From: an uncultured Cohaesibacter sp.
Lineage (GTDB): Bacteria; Pseudomonadota; Alphaproteobacteria; Rhizobiales; Cohaesibacteraceae
Assembly: GCF_963667045.1 (NCBI RefSeq)
Contig: NZ_OY762934.1
Coordinates: 1,729,501-1,793,500 of the forward strand
Reading direction: 5' to 3'
Length of the DNA: 64,000 bases
Below the pieces are notes generated by a model. The model was not told the origin of the DNA, did no database searches, and saw only the letters and a list, made by a program, of their open reading frames with translations. This document shows, piece after piece, positions 45,994 through 54,410 of this stretch. The number at the start of each line of letters is the position of its first letter. The stretch's first letter is position 1. The translations under genes and the position numbers were made by a program.

Positions 45994-48900
45994 GGGTAAG
46001 CCTCACGTCGGTAGCCTCAACTGCTCCGGTTTCTTCGGACGAGAGCTGTCGGACACGTTCCAGTTCCTGCCACAGGAGATTTGCCAGGATCTGGATACGT
46101 TGCGTCTCTCCTAGCGGTAGCCGCTTTGCCAGGGCTTGCATTGCCTCCTGGTCACCTTCATCGAGCGAGACCGGGTGTAGGACGCGGACGAGGTCACGGC
46201 CGTCGCCTCTGGTAAGATTCAAACGTATGGCGTCTACGTCGGGGAGTTCCTCGGATGACGAGAATATGGTGCTTTCTACCCTGGCAAAAACTTCGGCCAG
46301 CGCCCCGATTTCCTCGGTGAAGCGAACCTCGTCACCTGGCAGCCAGCGGCTGGGCGGCTTTGCCACCACGAAGCTTGCTAGAGATTCGGCCCATGCCTCA
46401 TCATGAAGGGCCGGATCTCGCAATCGCAATGCGAAGGCCCTCAGACGAGGCTCACGCGCAGCGAGAGTGACTCGAGCGGCACGCGATGCCAGGCCGACGC
46501 GATCGAATTGCTGAGGATCCTGGCCGATCGCTTCGCTGGTGGCCTTCACGATCCGCTTAATCAACTCCCCATATGTGTTCTGCAGTTCCAACACTGAATC
46601 GGTGAAACGGCTAATGAAGTTGTCAATGGAGCTGTTATCGACCTGGTCTATTCCGAAACTCGGTAGACCGCAGGCCTGCGGTAGTTCGGCGAAGAGTAGG
46701 CTTGCGGGCTCTCGGGCTGACAATAGCGCATCACGCACCGCGACCGTGGTCGGAGAAAGAGCTTTCGCCTTGCGAGTATATTCGGGAAGCTTAGCTACAA
46801 ACTGGCAAAGCTGCGTCACCACGTCAAGCAGCACTGGCTGCCGGCCTTCGATGCCCTTGGCAAAAAGACCTGCCAGTCTGACAAAAACGTCAGACCGAAC
46901 GCCCTCCACGCTGCAATGTTGTATATCGAAAGTCTGCGGAGCCTTCGTGAGGCGCAGGAATTCCATCGAGCCGAATTTGGGAAGGAAGGTCCCATTTTCG
47001 TAGAGTGCAAGTTCGTGTCCGTGCTCTTTGATAACCAGAGCCAGAAGGATCGGAGCTAATCCATTTCGAACGCCGAATGGTCTGCCCGCCAGTCGGGCCA
47101 AGATTTCGGATATGGGGACGCGGCAACCTCGGCCTTCGCGCACAAGTTTTAGAACTTCGAGAAGGCTTGGGCGCAGATGAAGCCGATCCAGTGATGCCGG
47201 GGGGGTTTGAAGGACAAAGCTGTCGTCTTGCTGGACATGCAAAGCGCCCCTTTGCAGCACGGAGAGGTACATTGACTTCTCGGGCGGCGCTTTGTGCTCG
47301 TTTATCCCCAGAAAGACTATGTCCGATGACTCGAACATGCCCTCGATGAGGCGCATCCGCGCTGACGCAGCCGCACTGCTCAGCACATTTCGATTGATCA
47401 GTTCATTGGCGACGCGCGGTGCAAGAGGATAAAGCTCCGAACAAAGTTCGGAGACGATCTTGGGCAAGTTACTACCAGCGTCAAAACGCTGGCCGCGATG
47501 TATCCACTCGACGGCCGCAACCCCATCGATCTTTGTCAAAGCATCGAACTGTGCACGCAGCGCCTGTCGCGAACGCGTTATCTGGCGCTGCACTTCCGAA
47601 GCGGCAAAATCGTCATTGGCAAGATCTGGAGTATTGTTCTCAACCCATTGCCATAGAATTACATCGCGCAGATAGGCCGCAAGATGCCAAACGGGAGGCA
47701 ATAACCCAATCAGGACCGCAGGATCGTCAGCGACTTGAGGCGAAACGGCTGCATCTCTAGCGTTCTTCTGCTGCTCCTTTTGGTCTGACAAAGACATTAT
47801 GATGAGCCCGTCCGCGTCCGTTGGGCCTGCTGTGGCAGCAATGACGTCCTCGGCGGCAGTGTAGCGCACTTCGAAGTAGCGCATGGTTCCAGTTTCGAGA
47901 TAGTGCCTTCTAGCCAGAACCATTTCGCTATCAAGAAAATCGCACAGCGCAGGGGCAACAGCTTCTATATCGCCCACCGCACGATTTGCGGCTTCAACAG
48001 ATGTTTGCAGGTTGATACTCGAATTCGGCCAAAGTCGATATGAGCCCATACCGCCCCTCTCAAACAGCAACCCCGCGCGGCCCAAGCTCTCGATTGCTCG
48101 GCTAACGTCGTCTGCCCCGTGCATTGACAGGCAGACCATGATGTTATTGCGCGTCGGCAAGAGATCTTCCGCATCAAGCAGGTTCAGCAAGCCAACGGTT
48201 TTGAGAACTTTTAGCTCAACCGGATTCGCATCGACGGAGCCGTCAATCGTCGCCACAATCCTCAACCACTGGCTTTGATAATTTGTGGTTGAAAGACGGT
48301 GTCCAAAGGTGCCGCGCACATAATCGTAGAACTTGGAAATGTCGAACCAGCCACTTCCAAGTTGGGTCGCGGTGGCAAAAGCCTGCAAGGCCATTGGCTC
48401 GCTGGAAAGGAGAAATCCAAACAGCGATCTCTCGCTCTGGCCGAACTGGGAGAAAAACCGCACCATTGCTGGCAGCAGGGTCGGGTGCAAAGGGTAAAAC
48501 CCGATAGGTTCGACAGAAAAGCCTCGCACTCCCAACCAGCCGATGCCAATCGTAGCTTCTAATGCAGTTCCGGCCTGTATCCTCACCGCATTGGAGAGCT
48601 TTGTGGCGTCAACTCCGAGCGCGCCGGCAACCAGCGCTGCAGTGTGAACCAAAGGTTGATCGAAGACGATCTCCTCAAATCTGCCTGCAACCTTGTCCCA
48701 TTCATGGCGAAGTGCCAAAGGCAAGCGTTCAGCATATGCCTGGAAACCTTGATGCAAGATCCCGACGAGAAGGAACGGCTTATTGCCGCTGCGCGCGGCG
48801 AGCTCACCCAGGCGCTGGAGTGCGAAGACATCTTCGTGGTCCGGGTTCATTGCCGCATGCTCAAGCAATTTGCCGAGTTCGTCGACGACGAGCAGAACGC

Positions 48901-49423
48901 CAAGGTCCCGGTCGGCGGCCAGCTTCATCAAGCAAGAGATAAGCTGCTCCAGAGCTCGGACGGAGCCTTGTGCTTCGCATGCGGCAATGCTTGCCTCAAG
49001 ACGCGCGCTTATGAGCTCGCCGAAACCGTGTTCCGTTATGCTTTCCCGGATGCCTCGGGCGACCACCGTGGGAATGCTTTCCCGACTTCCTGTCACAAGG
49101 ATCGGCAAATAGCGCTTACTGCAGCGATCTGCGCTCCAGCCGATAGTTGCAGCGACGCGTTGAGCGTCGCTCGCCAATGGGTCGCTGAGCAGCCGCGCTA
49201 GGACGAGCGCCATGCTTGATTTGCCGACGCCATAGTCTCCGGTAATACGCCATGCGCGGCGCTTCGAGCCACCTTCTGTGCTTTCAAGAATACGACGCAA
49301 GGCCTCCGCCATAGGAGGCGTGACGATGTAATTTTCCAGAGCCGCAGCGTCCGAAAAGTCTTTTTCCAGTTGAACTGACCGCAAGAAGTGGACAGGAGCA
49401 GCGAAGATATCGGAAATGTTCAT
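45983..49423 (-). CDS. sspC: SspC: P-loop ATPase of the phosphorothioation module
   Basis: This 1146-residue ATPase has Walker A GDYGVGKSSMAL at about residues 62-73 and Walker B VLLVVDELGKLLEHAA near residue 190. It is needed for DNA sulfur modification in Ssp systems, probably as the motor that opens or moves DNA. The start at ATG 49423 (MNISDIF) was chosen for its GAGGGGG ribosome site; in-frame ATGs at 49441 and 49456 would overlap sspB. BREX-type ATPases have a similar fold, but the neighbours decide for Ssp. Confidence 0.84.
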   Translation of the reverse strand: MNISDIFAAPVHFLRSVQLEKDFSDAAALENYIVTPPMAEALRRILESTEGGSKRRAWRITGDYGVGKSSMALVLARLLSDPLASDAQRVAATIGWSADRCSKRYLPILVTGSRESIPTVVARGIRESITEHGFGELISARLEASIAACEAQGSVRALEQLISCLMKLAADRDLGVLLVVDELGKLLEHAAMNPDHEDVFALQRLGELAARSGNKPFLLVGILHQGFQAYAERLPLALRHEWDKVAGRFEEIVFDQPLVHTAALVAGALGVDATKLSNAVRIQAGTALEATIGIGWLGVRGFSVEPIGFYPLHPTLLPAMVRFFSQFGQSERSLFGFLLSSEPMALQAFATATQLGSGWFDISKFYDYVRGTFGHRLSTTNYQSQWLRIVATIDGSVDANPVELKVLKTVGLLNLLDAEDLLPTRNNIMVCLSMHGADDVSRAIESLGRAGLLFERGGMGSYRLWPNSSINLQTSVEAANRAVGDIEAVAPALCDFLDSEMVLARRHYLETGTMRYFEVRYTAAEDVIAATAGPTDADGLIIMSLSDQKEQQKNARDAAVSPQVADDPAVLIGLLPPVWHLAAYLRDVILWQWVENNTPDLANDDFAASEVQRQITRSRQALRAQFDALTKIDGVAAVEWIHRGQRFDAGSNLPKIVSELCSELYPLAPRVANELINRNVLSSAAASARMRLIEGMFESSDIVFLGINEHKAPPEKSMYLSVLQRGALHVQQDDSFVLQTPPASLDRLHLRPSLLEVLKLVREGRGCRVPISEILARLAGRPFGVRNGLAPILLALVIKEHGHELALYENGTFLPKFGSMEFLRLTKAPQTFDIQHCSVEGVRSDVFVRLAGLFAKGIEGRQPVLLDVVTQLCQFVAKLPEYTRKAKALSPTTVAVRDALLSAREPASLLFAELPQACGLPSFGIDQVDNSSIDNFISRFTDSVLELQNTYGELIKRIVKATSEAIGQDPQQFDRVGLASRAARVTLAAREPRLRAFALRLRDPALHDEAWAESLASFVVAKPPSRWLPGDEVRFTEEIGALAEVFARVESTIFSSSEELPDVDAIRLNLTRGDGRDLVRVLHPVSLDEGDQEAMQALAKRLPLGETQRIQILANLLWQELERVRQLSSEETGAVEATDVRLTHDH

Positions 49424-49433
49424 CAATGCCCCC

Positions 49434-50384
49434 TCAGCCATGGATGATCGCCTCATTTTTGTAGATGCTTTCAGCGTCCGCCGTCACCACATTGTCGCGG
49501 GCCAGCAGGCCCTGAATGGCGGACGGGCGGTAGCTAATACCAAATCGCCCATCACGCACGAGAGCTTCAAGACGTGAACGAACGTCGTCCTCGGGTAGCT
49601 TGAAGACCTGGCCCGGTGCGCCCGGAGATGACATGACGTTCCGCACGAGCAAGGTTTTTTCCGCAGGTGCAACGCGGTCCCAATAGTCTAGGAGGCTATA
49701 AGCGAAGAGTTCGTTTGATATTTCCGACTTCGGTTCACGGCGAAACGCATAGACAGGCTCCCACCGTCCGTTATCTCCGCGACGCTCACCAGTTTGCTGA
49801 AGGAGACGCAATTCGACGAACGGGCCATCAAGCGAGTCCTCCACCCCGACCCGTGCGCCTCTGGCAGAGAGGTAGGTGTGCAGGAAGACGTCTAAATGTT
49901 GGCTCAATGTCACGCTGGAATGAGAATAGCCCAGACGTTGTGACTGTCTCACAAATCCTGCGAGTGCTTCCGAACGAGAAAATTCCGGGTACGGCCAGGC
50001 CCCCAAGAGATAATTCCACGCAAACAGCGCCGGAGTTGCGGCAGATGACAGGGTCCAGTGCAGGAGCCACAATGTCTTGGCTTCTTCTAGGAATGGATCA
50101 CAGCCCGCCTGCCCGAAGATGGTATGCCCCAGATTCGTGATTGCATGGGTGCGCTCTCCTGTGGGTCGCGCTATGCCCATGGCGTCGACCCAAAAGCGCA
50201 GCGCGCGGACCATATTCTTACCAATGCCCAGCTCGACCATGGCGGCGTCTTCATTGAAGAAAATTCCTGGATCTTCCTCAATCGCGCGGTAGGCTTTTGG
50301 CAACCACGCGTATCGGCAAGCGAATGTTTCGTGGCCGGAAAACCGGAAGCTCGGATGCTCTTGGTCAAGGTTGAGGTCAAACAT
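49434..50384 (-). CDS. sspB: SspB: DUF4007 DNA nickase of the phosphorothioation module
   Basis: This 316-residue DUF4007 protein (FRFSGHETFACRYAWLPKAYRAI start, AMVELGIGKNMVRALRFWVDAMGI) matches the family that includes SspB, which nicks DNA to allow single-strand sulfur insertion. The C-terminal winged-helix-like half (SYRPSAIQGLLARDNVVTADAESIYKNEAIIHG end) may bind DNA. GGAG precedes ATG 50384, three bases after the sspA stop. It is the marker that separates Ssp (single-strand) from Dnd (double-strand) systems, as no DndD or DndE gene is present. Confidence 0.88.
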   Translation of the reverse strand: MFDLNLDQEHPSFRFSGHETFACRYAWLPKAYRAIEEDPGIFFNEDAAMVELGIGKNMVRALRFWVDAMGIARPTGERTHAITNLGHTIFGQAGCDPFLEEAKTLWLLHWTLSSAATPALFAWNYLLGAWPYPEFSRSEALAGFVRQSQRLGYSHSSVTLSQHLDVFLHTYLSARGARVGVEDSLDGPFVELRLLQQTGERRGDNGRWEPVYAFRREPKSEISNELFAYSLLDYWDRVAPAEKTLLVRNVMSSPGAPGQVFKLPEDDVRSRLEALVRDGRFGISYRPSAIQGLLARDNVVTADAESIYKNEAIIHG

Positions 50385-50386
50385 CG

Positions 50387-51571
50387 TTAGCTCCGCATAA
50401 ATCTTGTACGAACGTCATGGATTGCATCAGCAATCAGTATCGCAGCAACCTCGATATCGTCGGACTGCGTGGCTCGCCCCAGGCCGATGCGGATACAACT
50501 GTCCAGCAGCGTCTCAGGCACACCCATCGCTCGTAGAACATGGGAAGGTTCTTGCGCCCCGGCGTTGCAAGCGGAACCACTCGATGCCGAGAGTTTCCCA
50601 CGCAACCGGCCCAACACAATGTCGTTGGGCGCCCCTGGAGCGGAAAAATTCAAATTGTGAGGCAGGCGATTGTCCAAGTCGCCGTTGATCGCTAGGTTCG
50701 GCACCAATGCAAGCAGACGATCTTGCAGGTGATTGCGTAAGCGCTCTAGACGCTCGCATTCGGCAGGCCCTTCCATCTCCATTATTTCGCAAGCTCGCCC
50801 CATCGCTGCAATGCCTGCGACATTTGGCGTTGGACTGTGGGCACCTTGCAGGCCATAGATTACCGTGCGATCAAACTTCGGGGCGACCAAGGCACCTACC
50901 CCTTTCGGCCCAAAAATCTTGTGTCCGCTGAGGGCCACGTAGTCGAGTGTTTCGTCGACTTCAGCTATCGCCATCCGCCCGACGGCCTGGGTGGCATCGA
51001 CAAGCACGGCGGCTCCATACTCGTGAGATGCCTCGGCAATCTTCTGGACCGGGTAGATTGTACCAACTTCGTTGTTGGCTGCCATGATGCATACGAGATC
51101 GACCCCTTGGACTAGAGCCTGCTCCAGGCTCGTCCAACCCAGGCGGGCCTTGTTGTCAACGTCGATCCAGTGCTTTTGAACCAGACCCATTTGTTCCGCT
51201 CGCAAAACAGTATCGATCACGGCTTTGTGCTCGACCCGTGACATCGCGACGCGCAAGGGATTTGGACGCATAGCGATAGCATGCGCGATGGCAAGCTGGA
51301 TGGCCTCCGTTGATCCAGATGTGAAATGAACATCCTCCGGCTCGGCGGCCAAGACTCGGGCGACAGCGGCCCTGGCTTCAGAAACCGAATTTGCCGCGTG
51401 TTCGCCGTGGATATTTTCCACGCCGTTGGCATTCCCGAAGCTCTCAACCATCATATGGACTGCAACGTCCAGAACCCGAGGGTCAACCGGGGTGGTTGCG
51501 TGGTGGTCCATGTAGATCGGCAGACGCTCGGCTGTGCCAGAAATCGCTGGATGGAATAGGTGTTCATTCAT
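50387..51571 (-). CDS. sspA: SspA: cysteine desulfurase for DNA phosphorothioation
   Basis: This 394-residue PLP enzyme takes sulfur from L-cysteine as a persulfide. The PLP lysine lies in LSGHKIFGPKGVGALV and the active-site cysteine in ASSGSACNAGAQEPSHVL, and the start YMDHHATTPVDPRV is typical. It provides sulfur to SspD. Its ATG overlaps the XRE regulator stop by eight bases, so regulator and modification genes are co-translated. General IscS enzymes look alike; placement with sspBCD supports the sspA name. Confidence 0.9.
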   Translation of the reverse strand: MNEHLFHPAISGTAERLPIYMDHHATTPVDPRVLDVAVHMMVESFGNANGVENIHGEHAANSVSEARAAVARVLAAEPEDVHFTSGSTEAIQLAIAHAIAMRPNPLRVAMSRVEHKAVIDTVLRAEQMGLVQKHWIDVDNKARLGWTSLEQALVQGVDLVCIMAANNEVGTIYPVQKIAEASHEYGAAVLVDATQAVGRMAIAEVDETLDYVALSGHKIFGPKGVGALVAPKFDRTVIYGLQGAHSPTPNVAGIAAMGRACEIMEMEGPAECERLERLRNHLQDRLLALVPNLAINGDLDNRLPHNLNFSAPGAPNDIVLGRLRGKLSASSGSACNAGAQEPSHVLRAMGVPETLLDSCIRIGLGRATQSDDIEVAAILIADAIHDVRTRFMRS

Positions 51572-51872
51572 GGAGTGATGCCTTTATTGCACCAGGCGCC
51601 AGATCGTTCGGAGGCCGCACGTTGATTTCCACGTTGCAGCCAAGTTGCACGAGCCACCGCAGTAATTGGTCGGTGCTGACGCTGTCACTTCGGCCCGATA
51701 AGACCTTTGACACTGTTGGCTGATCGGTTATGCAAACCTTGGCGGCTTGAGTCTGGCTAAGCCCTGCGTCGGCAACAACGCGTCTGAATATGAAACGTAA
51801 ATTGGAGCGCACCACATGGGTAACATCTGGAGGATCATTTGCAATCGTTGATCGCAAGTCTGAATGTCCCAT
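51564..51872 (-). CDS. XRE-family regulator heading the ssp operon
   Basis: This 102-residue helix-turn-helix protein (VVADAGLSQTQAAKVCITDQPTVSKVLSGRSD) resembles HigA-like or HTH_37 regulators. ATG 51872 has a GAGG site six bases upstream; the longer upstream frame lacks support. It overlaps sspA by eight bases and is the first gene of the operon. Two inverted repeats lie 30-70 bases upstream. DndB-type repressors control many dnd loci; none is present, so this XRE protein is a candidate substitute. That role is inference. Confidence 0.8.
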   Translation of the reverse strand: MGHSDLRSTIANDPPDVTHVVRSNLRFIFRRVVADAGLSQTQAAKVCITDQPTVSKVLSGRSDSVSTDQLLRWLVQLGCNVEINVRPPNDLAPGAIKASLHE

Positions 51873-51905
51873 ATATACCTCATTGTAGTGATTCGCCCTT
51901 ACAAC

Positions 51906-51938
51906 TATGGGAAATTTTCCATATTCCCAGCAAGGGAA
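51906..51938. promoter_or_regulatory. Two adjacent inverted repeats upstream of the ssp operon
   Basis: TATGGGAAATTTTCCATA (51906-51923) is a palindrome with one mismatched pair. It is directly followed by TTCCC-AGCAA-GGGAA (51924-51938). Shared GGGAA half-sites suggest a cooperative operator for the XRE protein 34 bases downstream. Confidence 0.5.
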
Positions 51939-52117
51939 ATCTGCGAGTATTCGGCCGATAACCACATAATATTGTGTTAGAATTCAATGCCTGTTTCTTA
52001 CCGAATACTTCTAAAATATCGTTTGGTCACCAAATGCCGTGCTGAAGTGGAAACAGGCCTAGCGAGGTTACACGACGAGGCGCGCCAGGTTTTCGATCGC
52101 ACAGAATGCTCTAAACC

Positions 52118-52993
52118 CTCGATCTCAACCTGCTCAAAGCGCTGGATGCCCTTATCAGCGAACGAAGCGTGACCATGGCTGCTGACAGCCTCGGCTTCAC
52201 GCAACCCGCTGTAAGCGGCATGCTGACGCGCTTGCGCGAGAGTTTCGATCGGCTCAATCTCGACCCTATCATTTTGTGCCAGGGCATGCTGACGCGCTTG
52301 CGCGAGAGTTTCGATGATCCGCTCTTTGTCCGCACGCAACATGGCATCGTGCCCACCCTGCGCGCGCTGGAGCTGGCCGCCCCCGTCAAACAGATCCTCA
52401 CAGAGGTGGAGGCCCTATTGCAGCCTGCGGATTTCGATCCGGTCACGGCGGACTTTACGCTTTCCATCGCCGCAACGGGCTATGCGCTTCAGGCTGTGGT
52501 GGTTCCGTTTATTGCCAAATTGCGGCGGCGCGCTCCGGGCACACGCATTACCATCCGCCCGGTCGAGAGGGGCCACACGAAGGAAAATTTCTTGCGAGGA
52601 GACCTTGATCTGGCTCTGACAACACCCGACGCTGTCTATCCGGAACTGCGCTCACGGCGGCTGTTTGATGAGAGCTATATCTGCGCGATGCGACAGGACC
52701 TCCCGGACGCGGTGGCCAGCGAGCTATCGCTGGAGCGTTTCTGCGCGCTTGATCAGGTTCTGGTATCCTATGCGGGCAACCGCTTCTGGGGCGTAACGGA
52801 TGATGCCCTTGCAAAGACCGGGCACGCGCGGCGTTTTGCGATGACGGTGACGAGCTTTATGGTTCTCACGGAAATATTACGCCAGATAGATCTGATCGCC
52901 GTTGTTCCGCGTCGGTTGGTCGCCGAGGCTCCCGGCCTGAAACTATGCATGCCTCCCCTTGAAGTGCCCGGCTTTACCAAGATTGCTCTCTAG
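52118..52993 (+). pseudogene. LysR-family regulator, broken at both ends and carrying an internal duplication
   Basis: The usual LysR start (LDLNLLKALDALISERSVTMAADSLGFTQPAVSGMLTRLRESF) is readable from 52118, but an in-frame TAA lies just before it and no start codon precedes the LDLN motif. A 66-base in-frame duplication repeats GMLTRLRESFD inside the DNA-binding domain. The effector domain continues to PGFTKIAL and ends at TAG 52993, where an IS3 fragment begins. It is likely non-functional and marks the right edge of the ssp island. Confidence 0.8.
52217..52315 (+). repeat. In-frame direct duplication inside the LysR pseudogene
   Basis: A 33-base unit occurs at 52217-52249 and again at 52283-52315, exactly 66 bases apart. 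It adds 22 residues to the helix-turn-helix region. Confidence 0.85.
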
Positions 52994-53148
52994 CACGAAC
53001 GCCCCCATTCCACCCACGGCAGCCTGCCCCCGAATGAGGCCTACAACACGAAAAATAGAACAGCGAGACTGACCGCCTGAACCCATAATCAGATCCACCT
53101 TATTCAGCCTGAGACATGGTCGAAAAAGCAGGACCACCTCTCTGGACC
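52994..53148 (+). pseudogene. IS3-family transposase C-terminal fragment with right end
   Basis: HERPHSTHGSLPPNEAYNTKNRTARLTA followed by TGA at 53078-53080 is the end of an IS3-type transposase. The following 65 bases match, on the opposite strand, the sequence beside the IS3 remnant at 26.26-26.33 kb. Only the tail of the element remains. Confidence 0.75.
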
Positions 53149-53312
53149 AGCGATCTTGCATCGAGGGAGATGTCAGCAAACCGCGCCTTTTTTGACAAAG
53201 CATATTATTGGTCAGCCAGCGAGGCTTCACCATTCGCGGCTTGAACACTCCAGCACTCTTTCATTTGAAATTTTTCTATGCTATATTTTCTATGGAAATC
53301 ATGGAGAAGAGC

Positions 53313-53696
53313 ATGCGACAGGTTCTGAACACGGCAAAAGCGGATGCATCACGTGGGCAAGTGGCGACCAAGGCCGTACTTGGTGCTGCTGAACGGCTTG
53401 GGCTAACTGCTGGCCAGTTGGCTGGTGTGATTGGCCTCTCGCCTCCAACTGTTTCGCGGATGAAGAAGGGCGGCTACGTGCTTGATGAGGGTTCCAAGGA
53501 ATTCGAGTTGGCCTTGCATCTTGTGCGGGTTTTCCGTTCGTTGGATGCGATCACGGGCGGTGACGAAGTGGTTGCCCGTCAATGGATGAAGAACGGAAAC
53601 AAGGCGCTGGAGGCCACGCCTCTTGATGCCATCATGAGTGTTGCAGGGCTTTTGAATGTCTCAAACTATCTGGATAGTCGGCGCGCTATCATCTGA
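53313..53696 (+). CDS. Xre/MbcA/ParS-type antitoxin (DUF2384)
   Basis: This 127-residue protein has an N-terminal Xre-like domain (GLTAGQLAGVIGLSPPTVSRMKKGG) and the C-terminal toxin-binding domain (ALHLVRVFRSLDAITGGDEVVARQWMKNGNKALEATPLDAI). It neutralises the RES toxin encoded next. The start at ATG 53313 has GGAGAAGAGC upstream; ATG 53292 and 53301 are alternatives. It overlaps the toxin gene by 41 bases. Confidence 0.85.
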   Translation: MRQVLNTAKADASRGQVATKAVLGAAERLGLTAGQLAGVIGLSPPTVSRMKKGGYVLDEGSKEFELALHLVRVFRSLDAITGGDEVVARQWMKNGNKALEATPLDAIMSVAGLLNVSNYLDSRRAII

Positions 53697-54399
53697 GCTT
53701 GCTCCGTATGATGGCACCGGCTGGCGGGTGGTAGAGGCACAACACCAGATATCTACTCAAAAGCTGGTCGATACGCTTGATGAGCAGCAGCTATTGGAAG
53801 AAATGCTCGACGAGGTAAAGCCGCCAGTACCTGAGGCTTTTGCGAATCTTCATTTTCTGCTGTTCACGCCATTTCGCTATAAGCCCTATCCGCATGCATC
53901 CCGCTTTCGGCGAGCAGGCATGGCACCCGGCGTTTTCTATGCGTCGGAACAGGTCGAGACGGCGATGGCTGAGACTGTTTTCTATCGCTATCTCTTTTTC
54001 GCGGAATCGCCAGACACGCCCTTCCCCACCAATGCCTTGGTCCACACAGCCTTTGCTGTGGCTCTTAAAACAGCGAAAATGCTTGATCTGATGTCTGATC
54101 CTTTGGCACAGCATGCTGACCTCTGGACGAACAAGCAGGACTACAATGCCTGTCTTGATCTTTCAGACAAGGCAAGAGAAGCGCAAGCGGAGATCATTCG
54201 CTACCAATCGGTTCGAGATCCGCGAGCCGGTGCCAATCTGGCGGTGCTGGAACCTGTTGCTTTTGCGTCTCCAGAGCCGATAGCCCATCAGACGTGGCAC
54301 ATTCATATCCGCCCGGATATAGCGCAGGCAATTTGCGCTTTCCCTGCATTCAGCCTTGAGTTTCTCAAGAGCGACTTTGCCGATGATCGTTTGAAGTAA
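53656..54399 (+). CDS. RES-domain toxin
   Basis: This 247-residue RES-domain protein has FRYKPYPHASRFRRAGMAPGVFYASEQVETAMAETVFYR, carrying the conserved arginine and glutamate. RES toxins such as MbcT and ParT consume or transfer NAD+ and halt growth. The start at 53656 lies inside the antitoxin gene in another frame, a strong coupling signal. The open frame is intact, so the pair is likely functional. Confidence 0.87.
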   Translation: MSQTIWIVGALSSELAPYDGTGWRVVEAQHQISTQKLVDTLDEQQLLEEMLDEVKPPVPEAFANLHFLLFTPFRYKPYPHASRFRRAGMAPGVFYASEQVETAMAETVFYRYLFFAESPDTPFPTNALVHTAFAVALKTAKMLDLMSDPLAQHADLWTNKQDYNACLDLSDKAREAQAEIIRYQSVRDPRAGANLAVLEPVAFASPEPIAHQTWHIHIRPDIAQAICAFPAFSLEFLKSDFADDRLK

Positions 54400-54410
54400 G
54401 AAGATGGCGC

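Noticed and set aside
36461-49456. BREX or DISARM defence system, suggested by several large ATPases
   Set aside because: No PglZ, PglX-type methyltransferase or DrmA/B features; instead a DUF4007 protein, a PP-loop enzyme and a cysteine desulfurase define an Ssp phosphorothioation locus.
36461-51571. Classical Dnd (double-strand) phosphorothioation system
   Set aside because: No DndB, DndD or DndE equivalent; DUF4007 SspB and a 1146-residue SspC ATPase take their place.
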